From assembly GCF_021130785.1 (NCBI RefSeq), contig NC_060211.1:121593001-121657000 (forward strand): 64,000 bases of DNA, in the 5' to 3' direction. Positions within the stretch are counted from its first letter, which is position 1, and each line of letters starts with the position of its first letter. Source of the stretch: Homalodisca vitripennis (taxonomy: Eukaryota > Arthropoda > Insecta > Hemiptera > Cicadellidae). Position numbers and translations under genes: made by a program. The notes beneath the pieces are model-generated. The model did no database searches, was not told the origin of the DNA, and saw only the letters and a list, made by a program, of their open reading frames with translations. Below, piece by piece: positions 46,021 through 59,700 of the stretch.

Positions 46021-48029
46021 TGGGAATTACTCTTCACTGCTTTTCACTACTCTATGCAATTTGCTGTGATGAGCTTTTAGTAGTTTTATAAACAATTTCG
46101 TCCTATTGACAACTGAATATTTATTTAAAAATTTTAATTGAATCCCAAATATTCATCCATACGAGCAGTTTAAACAGATTTGTGATTTAAAAATAACTCA
46201 TATTTTACATTGCAAAGACACTTATTCATAGTTTTTCTTAGCGCTATTTTGTTTTCAGATAAGTGAATAAGATTATAGATGGATATGTACTTGCTTATGC
46301 AATATAATGCAAGCTTTTAAACTCTATTGTTGCCATAATTTTCAATAGATGAAGACTATACCTGGTACAAAGTTTTGATTTTTATACATATTTTGATTGA
46401 ATTCGTAGACAGTCTTTACAAACAAAATTTAAATTTGCTACCAATTTACATTTGAGCAAATTATTTAACTCAACTGTTTCAATATAGACTAAAACACACA
46501 TTTTTTATTATATCATGCAACTATGAAAGATGTGTTCCTAATTTTTTTTTTGTTATTTAGAATAATTACTCTTCATGCGTATACATTTGATACATCGCAA
46601 TATTCCCAGATAACTGCCGTAGTTTTGAGAACTATACAACTTTAAGGGGATAATTATTGTAAAAACTGGCGTAGATATTAATATATTCAGATTAAAGTCC
46701 AGAGACAGTTTTTTAAAATAATATTGATTATTTAAAATGTTTGTATTGAGTAGTTTAGAACACAAATAAAAATTTCACTTTTCCTAAAATTGTCAAGCAA
46801 TTTCTACTAACATTCATTCTTAATTATTTCTCTATTTCTCTAGTTGGTTCAAGATAATGGTCGTGAAGAGTTTCAGAGGTTTAGAGTTGATCATTTATAA
46901 GTCAATATGTTAGTAACATTATTTCGGATCAAAATGAAGAAAACGTTTTATGAAAATGAAATGTATATGCTTATTTGTGAATTAATGTTCCATCAGTATT
47001 AATATCATTAATAAACATCAAAATGCATCTTCAATTTGAAATTTCGAGATGATGGCTACACGTAAACTCAAAATATCTTCTGACTTATACCGAAGGGATA
47101 TTCTATTAGGATTAATGAATTATTTCGCATTATAATACTGTGGGCTTATTATTATATGCTCCCTTTATTAATCAGTAAACCAAAAATATTTAAAAATCTC
47201 CTCCTTATATTTCACTTTTATTTTTAAATAAATAAACGAAGTTAGCTTTATGATAAATGTAGCTTATAAAATATGGAATCCATTGGTTAAACATCTAAAA
47301 ATAGCACTCTATAGTTTTCCCTTTATTATTCATAAAAGACTATGACTTTCCTTGTAAGTATATGGTTATTTAAATTCACAATCTATTAAAATATCTATCA
47401 GAAAATATTTATATCGATTTTTAAATTAGGATAATTAGAATATCCCCTGACCGTGTTGTGAGCCAGCACGAGCTTCCTATATTGTAGGGTGATAGAGAAA
47501 TATAATAGTTTTCATATCATAACTGTAAGTTGTAATTTTATATCCTATTTCTTCCAAATTCTATGATATGCTTGTCAGTATAAAGAAACATAAAAACTCA
47601 TTTTATAACCAAAATGAGAACATTAATTTGTTTTGTTTAATGTCACTAAACCTGAGTTTACAATGACAAATCTTTAATTTTCTAAACTATGTTTTGAGTT
47701 TTTTTATAAAATAATGTTTTCTCAAATCTTGAACATATTTAACATTTTTCAGATTATACAATAAAAATGGAGTTAATATTTTATACCTTTATAGTTTATC
47801 CATGTAATAACTTTATAACTGTAATTTTAAACGTCTAATATCAAATCTTTCCGTAATATAAGCTTCCAAAATAAAACTATATACCCGTAAATATGTTATA
47901 TAAATAAATATTATCCCGTAAATAGGAGTAATAAACCGGACCCCAACGAGAGAAAATCTTTTATAATTATTAATTAAATATTGAGTAATATTACATTTTA
48001 GGAAGTAAAATACAATATATATATATATA
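46021..48029. other. AT-rich non-coding stretch
   Basis: The minus frame 46553-46765 has no motif. No repeat structure is evident by eye. Confidence 0.5.
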
Positions 48030-48530
48030 CTAGCTGTTTCCCGCGGCTTCGCACGCTTTTCGTAAGTTTTGCCCGCGTATGAGCATTTCTGGTTGAAGTA
48101 AATTATATTTCCAACCCCGATGTAGATTTTACCTTGATGTCACGATCAAGAAAATATGTCAAAAATGTATTGTACATGCATAATGTATTTTATTACAAAG
48201 TGGTCTACCACTCAACCTTTAAGTTCAACCAAAAATTTAGTTTAGACAATTATACATCATAACTTAGCGCCTTCAAATAGTGTTTCACTGTTTAATATAC
48301 GTATCTATCTCGTAATTGCAGGTTATAATGTGCAGGCGCTTTGAAAACTTTTCTTCATTTTATTCGTTTATATTCACGACATAAGCGAATAATTCAGATA
48401 ATAACTATCCTATCTTCTAAGTTAGACTAAATTACGGATACATGTGAAATTTGATTGATATTGGTTCAGTCGTTTTGGAGTTTATTGGCAACATATATCG
48501 TGACTCAAGATTTTTATATATATAAGATAT
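48030..48530 (+). mobile_element. CTAGCTG-type dispersed element, near full length
   Basis: It starts ACTAGCTGTTTCCCGCGGC and ends with ATTGGTTCAGTCGTTTTGGAG, TTTATTGGCAACATA and TTTTTATATATATAAGAT. These are the two ends I know from short, very common insect interspersed repeats of LINE/SINE type. About 500 bp, non-coding, bounded on both sides by TA tracts (48018-48030 and 48524-48551). A deleted relative is at 31814. Confidence 0.6.
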
Positions 48531-48550
48531 ATATATATATATATATATAT

Positions 48551-48806
48551 AATTTAATTTGAATAAACATTGAAACGCAAAAAATACTTGCTCCGCGTGG
48601 ACTCGATCCCGGTGCTCTCAATTGCCAGGTGAATGTGCTACCACTACACCACAGAGCCCTTACCTTTTACTATTCAATTATTTTGTATTTGGCCATATCT
48701 GTCACATATGTGTTTAAATAACCAAACTAACATATGATCGGAAGATCAAATACCTGTCGAACGACTTCTGTTTACATTCATTAAATTTGTATAAATGGTA
48801 TTTGTA
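48551..48806 (-). repeat. Repeat unit with embedded tRNA-like sequence, copy 1
   Basis: This 250-bp segment matches 52686-52935 along its length (for example TTCAATTATTTTGTATTTGGCC, ATATCTGTCACATATG, AACTAACATATGATC). It lies between two TA tracts. The tRNA-like part is annotated separately. Confidence 0.8.
48589..48658 (-). tRNA. tRNA-like pseudogene, anticodon position GGC
   Basis: On the minus strand it reads GGCTCTGTGGTGTAGTGG, TAGCAC, ATTCACCTGGCAATTGAG, then GGGATCGAGTCC (B box) and CGGAGCA. The acceptor stem pairs at six of seven positions, the D-arm resembles Gly/Ala tRNAs, and the anticodon loop CTGGCAA would give GGC. The T stem is broken (three of five pairs), so a working tRNA is unlikely. 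It is probably the pol III promoter part of a repeat. Confidence 0.45.
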
Positions 48807-51800
48807 TATATATATATATATATAATATTCCTTGATATCACTAATATTACAATAAAATCGCTAACATTTTTATTCGACTTTAGCGTAGTTAGTACAAGGT
48901 ATATTGTGTACATTTCAAATAACATTCCTATACAATATAGGAGTGAACCACACTCGCGTAATCGGCTTGGCTGTAGGTGCAAGAAAAATGTTTAGTTTAT
49001 ACCTGTATTCTTATGTCACACGTTAAAATATTATATGATGTACGAATTGTCATTAGCACAATATAAATCTGTTTATTTTTTAATTGTTCGTTCCTATCAT
49101 GGTTATTCATCAGAAAATTATAAATAATTTCACTAATAGTCAACCAAATCGTATGGTGTGGCATTCACCACCATCGACGTCTCAAAAATGTATAGGTCAG
49201 ATATTATTCGAGATATGGTATAGCTAAATGGAAGACCATTTTTTGATAGGAAGACTTCGCTAACTCTTAGCCAATTATACGTTAGAAACAAAATCACTGT
49301 TGAAATGAATGAGGATTTTAAAATTATATTAAATCATGTTCTACGGATCAGCATCCAGTGTCTATGTTTAAGTGTATATGTACGTAGTTAAAATAGGGTT
49401 TTAATAATTAATAATAAATAGTTTTGTAATAAGAATTCAATAAAGAGTTTGTGGTCACCCAAAGTTTTCTTAAAACTTTATTTTAAGCACAAAATGTTTA
49501 TATATATATATATATTCATAGAGTACATCATCCATTATACATTTCCTCCTTTTAATCAAACCAATCACAGAGTATGCATGCTGAAACATATATATTACAA
49601 CAAAGATCCTTTCCTGTATTACAACTCTATTATTCCAGCCAACTACATTCTACGGTTCATTACTCTCACTGAGCTCAATCATTACCCTTTGATGTTTTCT
49701 CCACGGAAAGACATGTGAGGCAGTAAACAAGCGGGAGGTAAGGCCGAGGTTGGGAAGGGGTTGTTTACACCTTATTATTGTATGACCTACTTCCTGCTCA
49801 AGTCCGTCCACTAATTTTCATTGTCCACAGTCCACTCTTACTTTTAACGTCACCAACGCGACGACAGGATCGAAGATTTATTGTTTGTTTCTTCCTGCTG
49901 ACGAAGAAACTTTATATTAAGTTTGTTAAACTTTTTCAAACATCGAACTTTTTGAGCTGTTTCTGTTTAAGAGGAAAGTTGAAACCCAATTTCAGCTGTG
50001 ACTAAGTCATGAGCTGATCAGTTCATTTTAAACATAATTTTAAAGGCATTATAGTAAAATAAATAATACGATATTCTTGTGATAAATTAAAGGAACATTT
50101 TTTAAACCTTCATAAACGTGGAATACTGGCTGTTTCCAAAAATATCCATCATTTAAGTTGTAATAATTAATTTTTAATTTTTTTTGTTGTATAAAAGTAA
50201 TCGCAGATAAGTATTAATGTCCATATTATGCTTATGCTTGAAATATGAGAGTATATTTCTAAAAGAATTACTGACAATAATTTCGATGTTACCCGATAAA
50301 AATTGATTTAATTTTAAAAATCGTTTGGTAGGTAATTAGTATCGCCATTATATGATTATTTGATTATTAAAAACACAGTACCTGGTAGGCATATAAGTCG
50401 GGTTTGAATGCGAAAAACGAGCACTTTTTGTTCACAAGACATTAAGATGATTATTTAACTCAGGACCAGAAACTGAGAAAACATCCTGAGAACTCCGAAT
50501 TAGACTAAACCTGCCGATTAAGCAATATGTCATCATTTGCGGTGAGTGATTTCCCGCTTGTTGACATCCATGTAGTGATATCGGTTATTTTGCTATACCC
50601 AGTGTAGGTTCAACTAAACAGTATAATTCCTCTAGGATCAGAGTATTCTGGGCTATGATGCTCTAGTAAGCTATACTTACATACGTAGATTAATTGAATG
50701 TATAAAGAAAAAATAAGTATATATAAATAGATAAAATAACTTAAGGAAATTTGATAAAAAATAAGAAAACAGTAATTAATGTATGTATGAGAGTAAGCAA
50801 AGCCTATCCCACGCTGAGACGTATGTCCTATCCATCCACAAAATATCTCTTAAATAAACAGACTTATTTATCAACTTCAAATTTGTCATGTGTATAAAAT
50901 GAAAATGTTTATATAAGCCACATCGAGTTTGATGCATGGGACACGGAATTTGTCTGAGCGTTATCTAACATTTTTACAACGGTCTCGAGTAACCATGATG
51001 GAACAGAAAAAGAGCAGTAAAAACATACAACAGTCTAACTTATTAAATAGAAAATTTAGTCATATTAGATGAAAAGATTCTTCTTCTAAATAGATAAAAA
51101 TTAAAATTGTTTAAATATTCTAATTTAAAAATCTTCGGTCTTTTAACAGAAACAAAATTGAAAATTCAGTTATTTGTATATATTATACAATAAAATTATA
51201 TCAAATACGATATAAATTTAAACTAAAACGCCAGTAGACATAAAAACTAAAAAATCAATTAAATTATTGAAGTAATACGTTAATTATAAAACTCGTATAC
51301 AGTTTAAACTTCTTTTTAATTATATATGTTATTATCAAACAGTTTAGTTTCATTAATCTTTATCATACATGCATGGTTAGTTTAGAGGTTTTTACACATT
51401 TTTTAATCTAATCTGCTTTGCCAAGAAAATATATATTTGTAATAAACGTTATAAACACAAAACATACAAAATAGTTTTACTTTAATACAGAATTTCAAAA
51501 CGTTACTTATAGAACAAAATGTTATCTAATCTAGACTACAGCTAATGATATCGAAAATATCGTTTTCAAAGTACAGTAAGTTTTGGCATATGGATTTATC
51601 GCTATGGAGGCTTATTGACTAAGTTCCATTTAAGATATTACGGAGCGGAACCTAACCTCAGTTAACTTGATTTAGTGATGTAATTTTCAAACTCCAACGT
51701 TTGAATTCAAGTAAGTTGCTGTCATAAATGAATGTAAGGAAGTTCACTTCCTCTCCAGATATTTTACTTCCGTAGGCAGTCTAACATGTTTTTCTAATTT

Positions 51801-52614
51801 TTTGTATAGAAGTATCTTCTATTGTTCATTTATTTTCTCTCGTACTAACTCATAATATCTCACCATTTAATAGAAATATGTTTCAACACTAAATTATAGT
51901 TAAAAACATTTATTGAACAACTAAATTAATTTCTTTAATTAACATTTAATACTACGTTATTCAATTTAGATATCTGGAAAGATCTCTCGTGTATAAATTC
52001 ATTATGGTATATCATTAAAACGAATACCATCGTCAAACTTATTATTATTATTGAAATTTTTTAAGGTTTAAAAATACGACATTGCATAATTTTATACGTT
52101 TGTCCTTGTTAAATCAACTTAAAAAAAGCTTAACAGGTCCGTAAGTCACTAGACACTAAACAGTTTGGCTAGTACAGTTATAACTAGTACAGTTGAGATG
52201 TTATATTGTGCTATACACTTTAAAGATTATAAGGTGTTACGGGTGGTTTTGTAAACATAAAATACTAAATAATTAAGTATACACGTTTAACAAAATAATT
52301 ACTGTTACAATGCATGTTTGTCAAGAGGTTTATGGCTCACCTGGTATTTAAAACAGTTACTGAATCAGAATACCAGTTCTCTCCGGTCCTGTTGAGTGAA
52401 CCTTTATGATTAATTTGCGATTAACTTTACTTGTCTTTTAATCTTGTTATGGACGAAGAACAAGATATCTACAATCTCATTTTAGCCGATTTGTCATAGC
52501 TTGGTTTTCGTATTCAAAACTAACGTATCTAAAATCTAATGCTTTGAAATTTGTAACAAACACCGAACCGAAAAGAGTGAAATTTTATGTAGTTTACTAC
52601 TTTATACAATAACT

Positions 52615-52616
<2 letters not shown>
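48807..52616. other. AT-rich non-coding stretch
   Basis: It begins with a short TA tract (48808-48824). The frame 48795-48995 is translated TA tract. A GC-richer patch at 49.68-50.0 kb contains overlapping frames (49449-49718 and 49778-50005, +) with no recognisable motif. No gene is called. Confidence 0.45.

Positions 52617-52681
<65 letters not shown>
52617..52681 (+). repeat. (TA)n microsatellite
   Basis: About 32 uninterrupted TA units immediately before the second tRNA-like repeat. Confidence 0.97.
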
Positions 52682-53098
<417 letters not shown>

Positions 53099-55972
53099 TA
53101 GGTTTTGCACATGAAATAGACCCATTAATATCGAGAAAATACATTCTGTTACTTCAAAATCAACAAATATATATGTCAGTACGTAATGAACATTTTAACT
53201 TGCATGGTTTCAAGGGCAAAAGTAAAGTCTAATTGAATACATAAGATTTTTTCGTTGTATACATAAATATATAGATTTTTAAAATGTGTGTTTTAACTCA
53301 TAAACATATATCTATATATTCAAAATGACTTGCTACGAAATTTGATTGTCAGAACGTTTAGTTAATATCTGTCACTCTCTCAGAGTGATGAATAAATATT
53401 TCTGTCACCGTGTTTCTCCGTGTGTATACACCATCAATTTTAAATTAGTTAACTTATAAAGTCAAAAGTAGTTGTTAATGCAACCATATCTGCAACCTCT
53501 GTTGTAGGGTGAAAGCCAACTTTCCACACTGTCCAAACTCTGGTGTGCGCTTAACCTGGTATTAATGTATACCCCCAAACCCTCATTTAGGTATAACATT
53601 GAGGGGCCAACTAATTATTATTTTGTACAATTTAAAGTGTAAACTCAAAACCAATTTTACTGGGTATTATTTGTCTTCTATTTTTATTTTAATCTCGTCT
53701 TGTATCCATAAAGTTTATTGAATAAGGTTTAATAAAAACTGTTATATTTATTTTTTCTGAAATGAAAAAATCTATGAGTACAATAAATTTAATTTAATTA
53801 GAGAGCAGTTTAATAGTTTTAACTGAATAAGGTCAACAATTTATGAATTCTATTTAATATTCTATCTCGATTCAGTAGTATAGTATTTTATACTCACAAG
53901 GTTAGTTACATAGTATTTCCCCAATAATAATACTGAAGATCTAGTAGAGAACAGTTTTGAGACAAAGTTCTCAGTCAAGGAATTGGTAATAATTCTCTGT
54001 CTCTATATATGAAATGAAAATTTCGGTTTTTATCAATATTAATATCCCATTTAACTTAATTGAATGATTATTACATTATAAAACTATAATGAAAGCAATA
54101 GTTTTCGAACAGTTGCCCTGTAAAAGAAATATTAATACAAGATCCGTACAAGAAATCTGGAATCAGATCTATTTCTCAAATGGATAACTAGACACCCAAC
54201 TAAAATCTAGGTTAAAATAAGCATATTATACTAGAACGTTGGACACATAATTTACTCCACATATATGATCTTAAAAACATGCGTTAACGAATTTTTGTGT
54301 GTTTAAATAGATTATTTAATCCGTTCTAATTTTATGAGTATTCGCTACAATTATTACGTGCCCAGTTTTTTTTTTAATTTTTCACTTGTTGAAATTTTCT
54401 TTTACATGTTGTAAGTTTTAAACGTGAAACTTTTTTGTTAACTAACTGAATCACTAGAGAATTCTGAAGTTTCCAACCCTGGGCCTGATAAACCTGTGAG
54501 GTATTCCTTATCTTGTTACTTTGTAGTCTTGATTGCATCGTCTCTCGACTAGCAACTCATAAAAAATTCTTGCTAAAATTTTGCTACAGCCTTTAGATAT
54601 CATCAGTATAAAACACTATTACTAACTCTATAACCCCTGATGGAAGAAATTTTAGTTTCAGTGGACCTAATTTCAATCTTAGTTGATTGAAAATATAGTT
54701 CACTGATATGTATTTTAGTAAACAGAGAAACTAACTAAGCAGTTTTTCTAAATCTGTCATTTGTTTCATACTTTATTTTTCGTTGTTAGTTCATTTGTCA
54801 GAGTTGGCAAGCGGCATAATTTCGACTAATGGTTAACTTATTGGTTAGAACTAAATGTAACTAAATCTTGAACGAACCTCTTCAACGACCCGATTGTCAT
54901 TTAAAGAAATACTTAACATTATTCTTTAGCTCTGTTTCAATAAGGAATAAAAATCCGTACGTTAAAATTTATATTATCAACTAACGATATTTATATACGA
55001 TATTACTTGCAAAATGATCAATGGAAGTAAACAAAAAAATAAATGGTTATATCAAAATGAAATTCAGACTCTCGTCTTCAATAGTGATGAAAAGCAATGA
55101 AGCCATCATGAGGACGGAATAAGGTGACTCCACCGCAGCTCTCAATCTTCTCTCAATGACCTTTATACAATCACTGTTCTAACTTATTTCCAAGTGATTC
55201 AATTGTTTTCAGAAACTTATTTCCAATGAACTTATAGGTTTCAAATTCGTTATTTCAACATTAGTTCAAGAGATTTAGTAGTTTCAAACGTCTCTACATG
55301 TGGTAGAATGTATAATATTTAGTTACTTAATAATACTACTCTCTTAAAATAATTTTCACGTATTTTAAATCTTGTTTTAAAGAAGACATCGTTGTTTGTC
55401 ATTTTCAGGACGTTCGACATCTTTAATTTGTGTCTAATTAATTAATGAATTGTTTTAAATGTGACCCATGTTATACGGTCCAAACGATGAATAATCCCTG
55501 AAGATATTTTATCGCTTCTTTCAGTTAAAATAGTCGAATAATTTTCCAGGCTAAGCTACTAAACTATCCAAGGAAGGTATTTAAATTAGTGAATCCGCCG
55601 TCTTCCTACAACTGGTACATTATATGTTGGTAGTCGCTCCAAAAGATTAGTTGTGTGTTGGTAATATATCTTGCATTACGAATGTAAAGGAAATGCAGTT
55701 TGATTGTACTGAAAAATATTCATTGAGAATGGAGGATGGAAAATGCATTGCATGGTTTGGAGTGATTACGTTTTTCTCTAAAATCTGAGGTAAATTCAAT
55801 TTTCTGAAAATTCTTCCTCGGATAAATTATATAGAGCCTATGTGAATTCTAAAAAAACAAATATCTGATATATGCAAGCAGACGTAATTTCAAGGTCTAG
55901 TTGGGATCACAGGCAGAGAGTAGAACACTTGCTAGTTTAAAATAAATAAATTTTTCACGAAGAATTCTATCG
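53099..55972. other. AT-rich non-coding stretch
   Basis: No gene, RNA or repeat is recognised. Confidence 0.5.
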
Positions 55973-55975
55973 TCA

Positions 55976-56374
55976 ATTAATCAAAATAGATATGTGACAC
56001 CTAATTAAAACTCCTAACAGAGTTGGCATTATATCTAACCTTATGAAGTTAATTCTATAAATATTAAGTATGGCTTTGATATTGCCGATGTTGTGCTCCT
56101 GATTTTCTTCTATCTCACCCAAATATTTTAATTCTTCACTAGTTAAATTAAGTTCTGAAAATGTTATTCCTTCAGATGATGATGATGAAGTTCGTATTAT
56201 GCGGCTCAAATTGTGACCGCACTTGATACAGTAAAAGTTGAAAGTATCAGCGGTTATTGTCAAACATTCGTCGCATCTTAACAATTCTTTAGTGCAACTG
56301 GGACAGGTAGTTGTTTTATTCTGTGTTCTATCCACTTTTTGCAAAAGGGACAATGCATTGTAAAAGTTCTTCTT
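55976..56374 (-). CDS. Cysteine-rich zinc-ribbon-like frame, unrecognised
   Basis: The minus-strand frame ends at a stop near 55975 and encodes TTTCPSCTKELLRCDECL, then FNFYCIKCGHNLSRIIR, a serine run and an acidic C-terminal half (SELNLTSEELKYLGEIEENQ). Three CxxC pairs plus a following His look like zinc ribbons. The frame has no ATG at its start. Either it continues an upstream exon through the acceptor TTTTTATAG (exon start about 56374), or it is joined to ATG 56358 (MHCPFCKK) by a one-base shift in the A5 run near 56340. The joined version would add a fourth CxxC. The family is unknown to me. It lies about 350 bp inside a mobile-element terminus, so it may be element-encoded. Confidence 0.4.
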
Positions 56375-56736
56375 CTATAAAAACAAATCAATCAATCAAT
56401 TTAAAGGAAAGTGACTATCACGTTACAAACGAATTCAGCTAATTATAAAAACAAAGCGATCTGACACTTCATCTGGCAGAAATTTAAAACTCCTTTTTAA
56501 AGACACCTTTATGTTTTTTTTTATTAATTATTGTAGCATTGTTCAACAGCTGCGGTGTAGAAGGCGCTGTATTCATTGAATTTTGAACAGGTCTAAGATG
56601 CCATAGCATGGCCTATACTGTTATGATGATGCCTTTATAAAGTTACCGGTTCTGCAACACATAATTAGGGTTTAAATTAATATGGTTTATGTTAAGAGGT
56701 AAGTGAAACGAAGTTCACCGGGTCAGCTAGTTATGT
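56375..56736 (-). mobile_element. Mobile-element terminus (CTAGCTGACCCGG type)
   Basis: On the minus strand it begins ACTAGCTGACCCGGTGAAC (about 56734 downward) followed by TTCGTTTCACTTACC. This terminus is shared by abundant insect repeats. The next 350 bases are non-coding and lead into the zinc-ribbon frame. The far end of the element was not found. Confidence 0.45.
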
Positions 56737-59700
56737 AATAAAACTCTAATATGTGTCAGCATTCTTGGCTCGACATTGTTGTTGTAGTCACAAAAGCGAA
56801 AAGGAATCAATTTGAAGTATAAGCTCTTAGAAAAGAAGGATTATAACACGCCTAAATCAAAATCGCGATGGTATTAGCCATTTATCGAGACAACTAATTA
56901 CCAAGACAACGTGATCTCGTCGGAAGGACATCACCACAATTTATATCCGATTCAATCTGGCCAGTAAAACATAATCATAGGTAATTTTCTTCAATATTTA
57001 CAAATTTACTTCATAACTTATTTAAAAACGTATAAATTGCATGAAACGGTTCATTTATATTACGAAAAAGTGTTACTTACTGATAAGGCGCGCGGGCAGA
57101 TCATCGTTAGGCTGGCAATTCGGCACAAAAAGTTCAAGATATAAAGGATTACTACGGGTGCAAATCAGGTTATTATTCTGCCTAGTTTAGTTCAAAGAAA
57201 CTCGGAGTAAATAATAATAAACCGTAACTAGTAACAGGGTAGAGAAAATACATATATTATTCATAATAAAATTAAAAAACGATGCAGCAAAGTTAAAATA
57301 TCTTATGATTTACTTTAAAACTCCGTATGAAAATTCCAGACACATTATAAATTTATATTTTGTTATTCCATTTCCATTTATGTACAATGTCTTGCACAGA
57401 AAATGTAGTTTGGTATTTCCCAACATGGAAGGAAAACAACGGCTAAAATGAACGGACAGCGCTTCCTCCACCTCCGTCGTTGATCCCCTTCTCTAATATT
57501 AATGACCACACTCATTTCCTGCTAGATCCTTATTTCACCATCTTCTTTCTTATACATGTTTTATATTTTTCAAATGAATTTTTACATAATTTATAAACTT
57601 GTGCGTTTGAGGTGATGTGGAATTGTGTAAAGTTTTATATACTGGAAGAAAGACAAATTCTTTCTTTACAGTCTCTTTTTCACGATGAAGTAATTTTCAA
57701 TGCATCACAGCATTTTTATACATGTTTTATAATAGTTTTAAGTTAATAAATAAAAACATTTTTGTGGAACTAATATGTGTTTCGACATTTGTTAAACAAT
57801 AACACTAAAGTACTACGTGATTAAGAAAATACAAAAACTATAACAAGTTAAGCGTTAAACTAGCAAAATTCCAAAGTGACAACTAACCAACGTGAACGTC
57901 AATAGAACTCAAGCTTATAACTTTAAATTAAACGTAGCCAACATAACCAAAACCTGAACGTTGTTTTTGGTACACGTAACAGGTACATTTTACTCACATT
58001 ACATTTATGCACAACGAACTTTTAGATACTGAAATCTTACAGGTATATCAACATGTTTGAGTTTTTATATTCATCTGTTAGTAAGTTTTATTTTGGATAG
58101 ATCATTTCCATTTATGTTATATTTATGATAACAGTTCTTTTTTAAGCACAAAAAAACACATTTTATAATTCAGATAGTTTTATTTCCTGTATAATTAGGC
58201 TTAATTAGTAAGGTTATATATGGTGATATATACCATTGTGCTATAGTTTCTGGCATTTTCTGTGATCCAGCATAGGAACGGGCTTTCTCGAAAGTCTTCG
58301 GATCTTCTAACGCCCTTTAACAGTACAAAATCGAAAGAGGCCAAATTGACTCTTATTGGGATGAATGGCTATAGAAAATGCTCCCTCAATTAAAGTCATT
58401 GCTAAATTATTTTTACATGCCAGTCTGTATATACTGTCGTTGTGATCTACTTTTCTCCAAACAACCCGTGGCAATCAATCATAAATAAAAAATTGTATTA
58501 TACACTGAATTTAGGCAAATTAAACTCCTAATTCAATTGGTTGCGATTATTAAATATGATTCTTTCGTGAAATATAAGTCGAAGTATAAAGAACGATCCT
58601 TAATATTCCAACGTATTAGTGCGATAGATTGGGCTAGTAAATAAATGTGTAGCCTCACACATATTGAATTAAAACAGTTCAAACCCACAACGAACCTTAC
58701 AGTCAGAAAGGCACAGACTAAAACAAATCATGATACGGCAACTACAATTTCGGTTATAATTTATCCTATATTTTGGTATACTTTTAAATAGGATAATTTA
58801 AAATCATCAAAATCTAGTGTTCTAATTTGTATTTTAGTATTCTATAATAATAATTCCCATTTATAGATAATATCCAGGATCTAAAAATTCACACACATAA
58901 AAATTAGGACAAAAATATATTTTAGCTGTTTGTATTATAAGTGTTGCAATGATGAAAACTAGGGCACGTGTAAGCTCTGAGAGCTAGTACATTTTTGCGT
59001 ATCTAATAAATATACAAGAAAATTCAATACTATGAATCTTTTTGAACTAAAGTTACCATGGTAGTGTACATTCGATGTAGATATGTGATAAAAAATGCCA
59101 TCACTAGGTACAAAACGCTTGTGATATGTCAATTAAGATTCATTCAAAATTCAAAATAAATTTTTATTTATAGTAAAAAAACAAAACAGTAACACTTAAT
59201 ATACACAGGCGTTTCGCAAGGGGTTGGCATAATTGCAGAACATGGATGGATATACAAATCAAGCATATATGGTCATATAGAAATGTATCATACCTGCTTC
59301 ATTTAATAAATATATGTGCTAATATACATACATTCGTGCGACTTCAAAGGTCACAATGGTTAATCCAAATAACTTCAGACTTAGTATTTGTGTTAAGTTA
59401 ATCAAAGTAAATTAAGAAAAAATGAATAAAAAATATCTTTCCGTTTATTTTACATTTACAGGTTAGTAAAAATAAACATTAAAAACCGTTACGTCTAAAA
59501 AACAATGCGTAAATTAAGTTTTTGTTGTTTTAAATGTAGTAATACATTTACCGGTATCCTTTGTTTGAATTTGTTACTAACTAAATATTTCAGGCTATTT
59601 TAGTGGTTGGTGTTAAAAATTTCTTTCGGGTGCAATAGCTACATTTAGATGCAAGATAAAGTATTTTATTGAGTTGCTTTCGCATCATCAATATTAGCAG

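Noticed and set aside
48589..48658. Functional tRNA-Ala gene
   Set aside because: The T stem is mispaired and the sequence is part of a repeat; called tRNA-like pseudogene instead.
49449..50005. Two plus frames of 75-89 codons
   Set aside because: Composition follows local base content; no motif, signal or splice partner could be seen.
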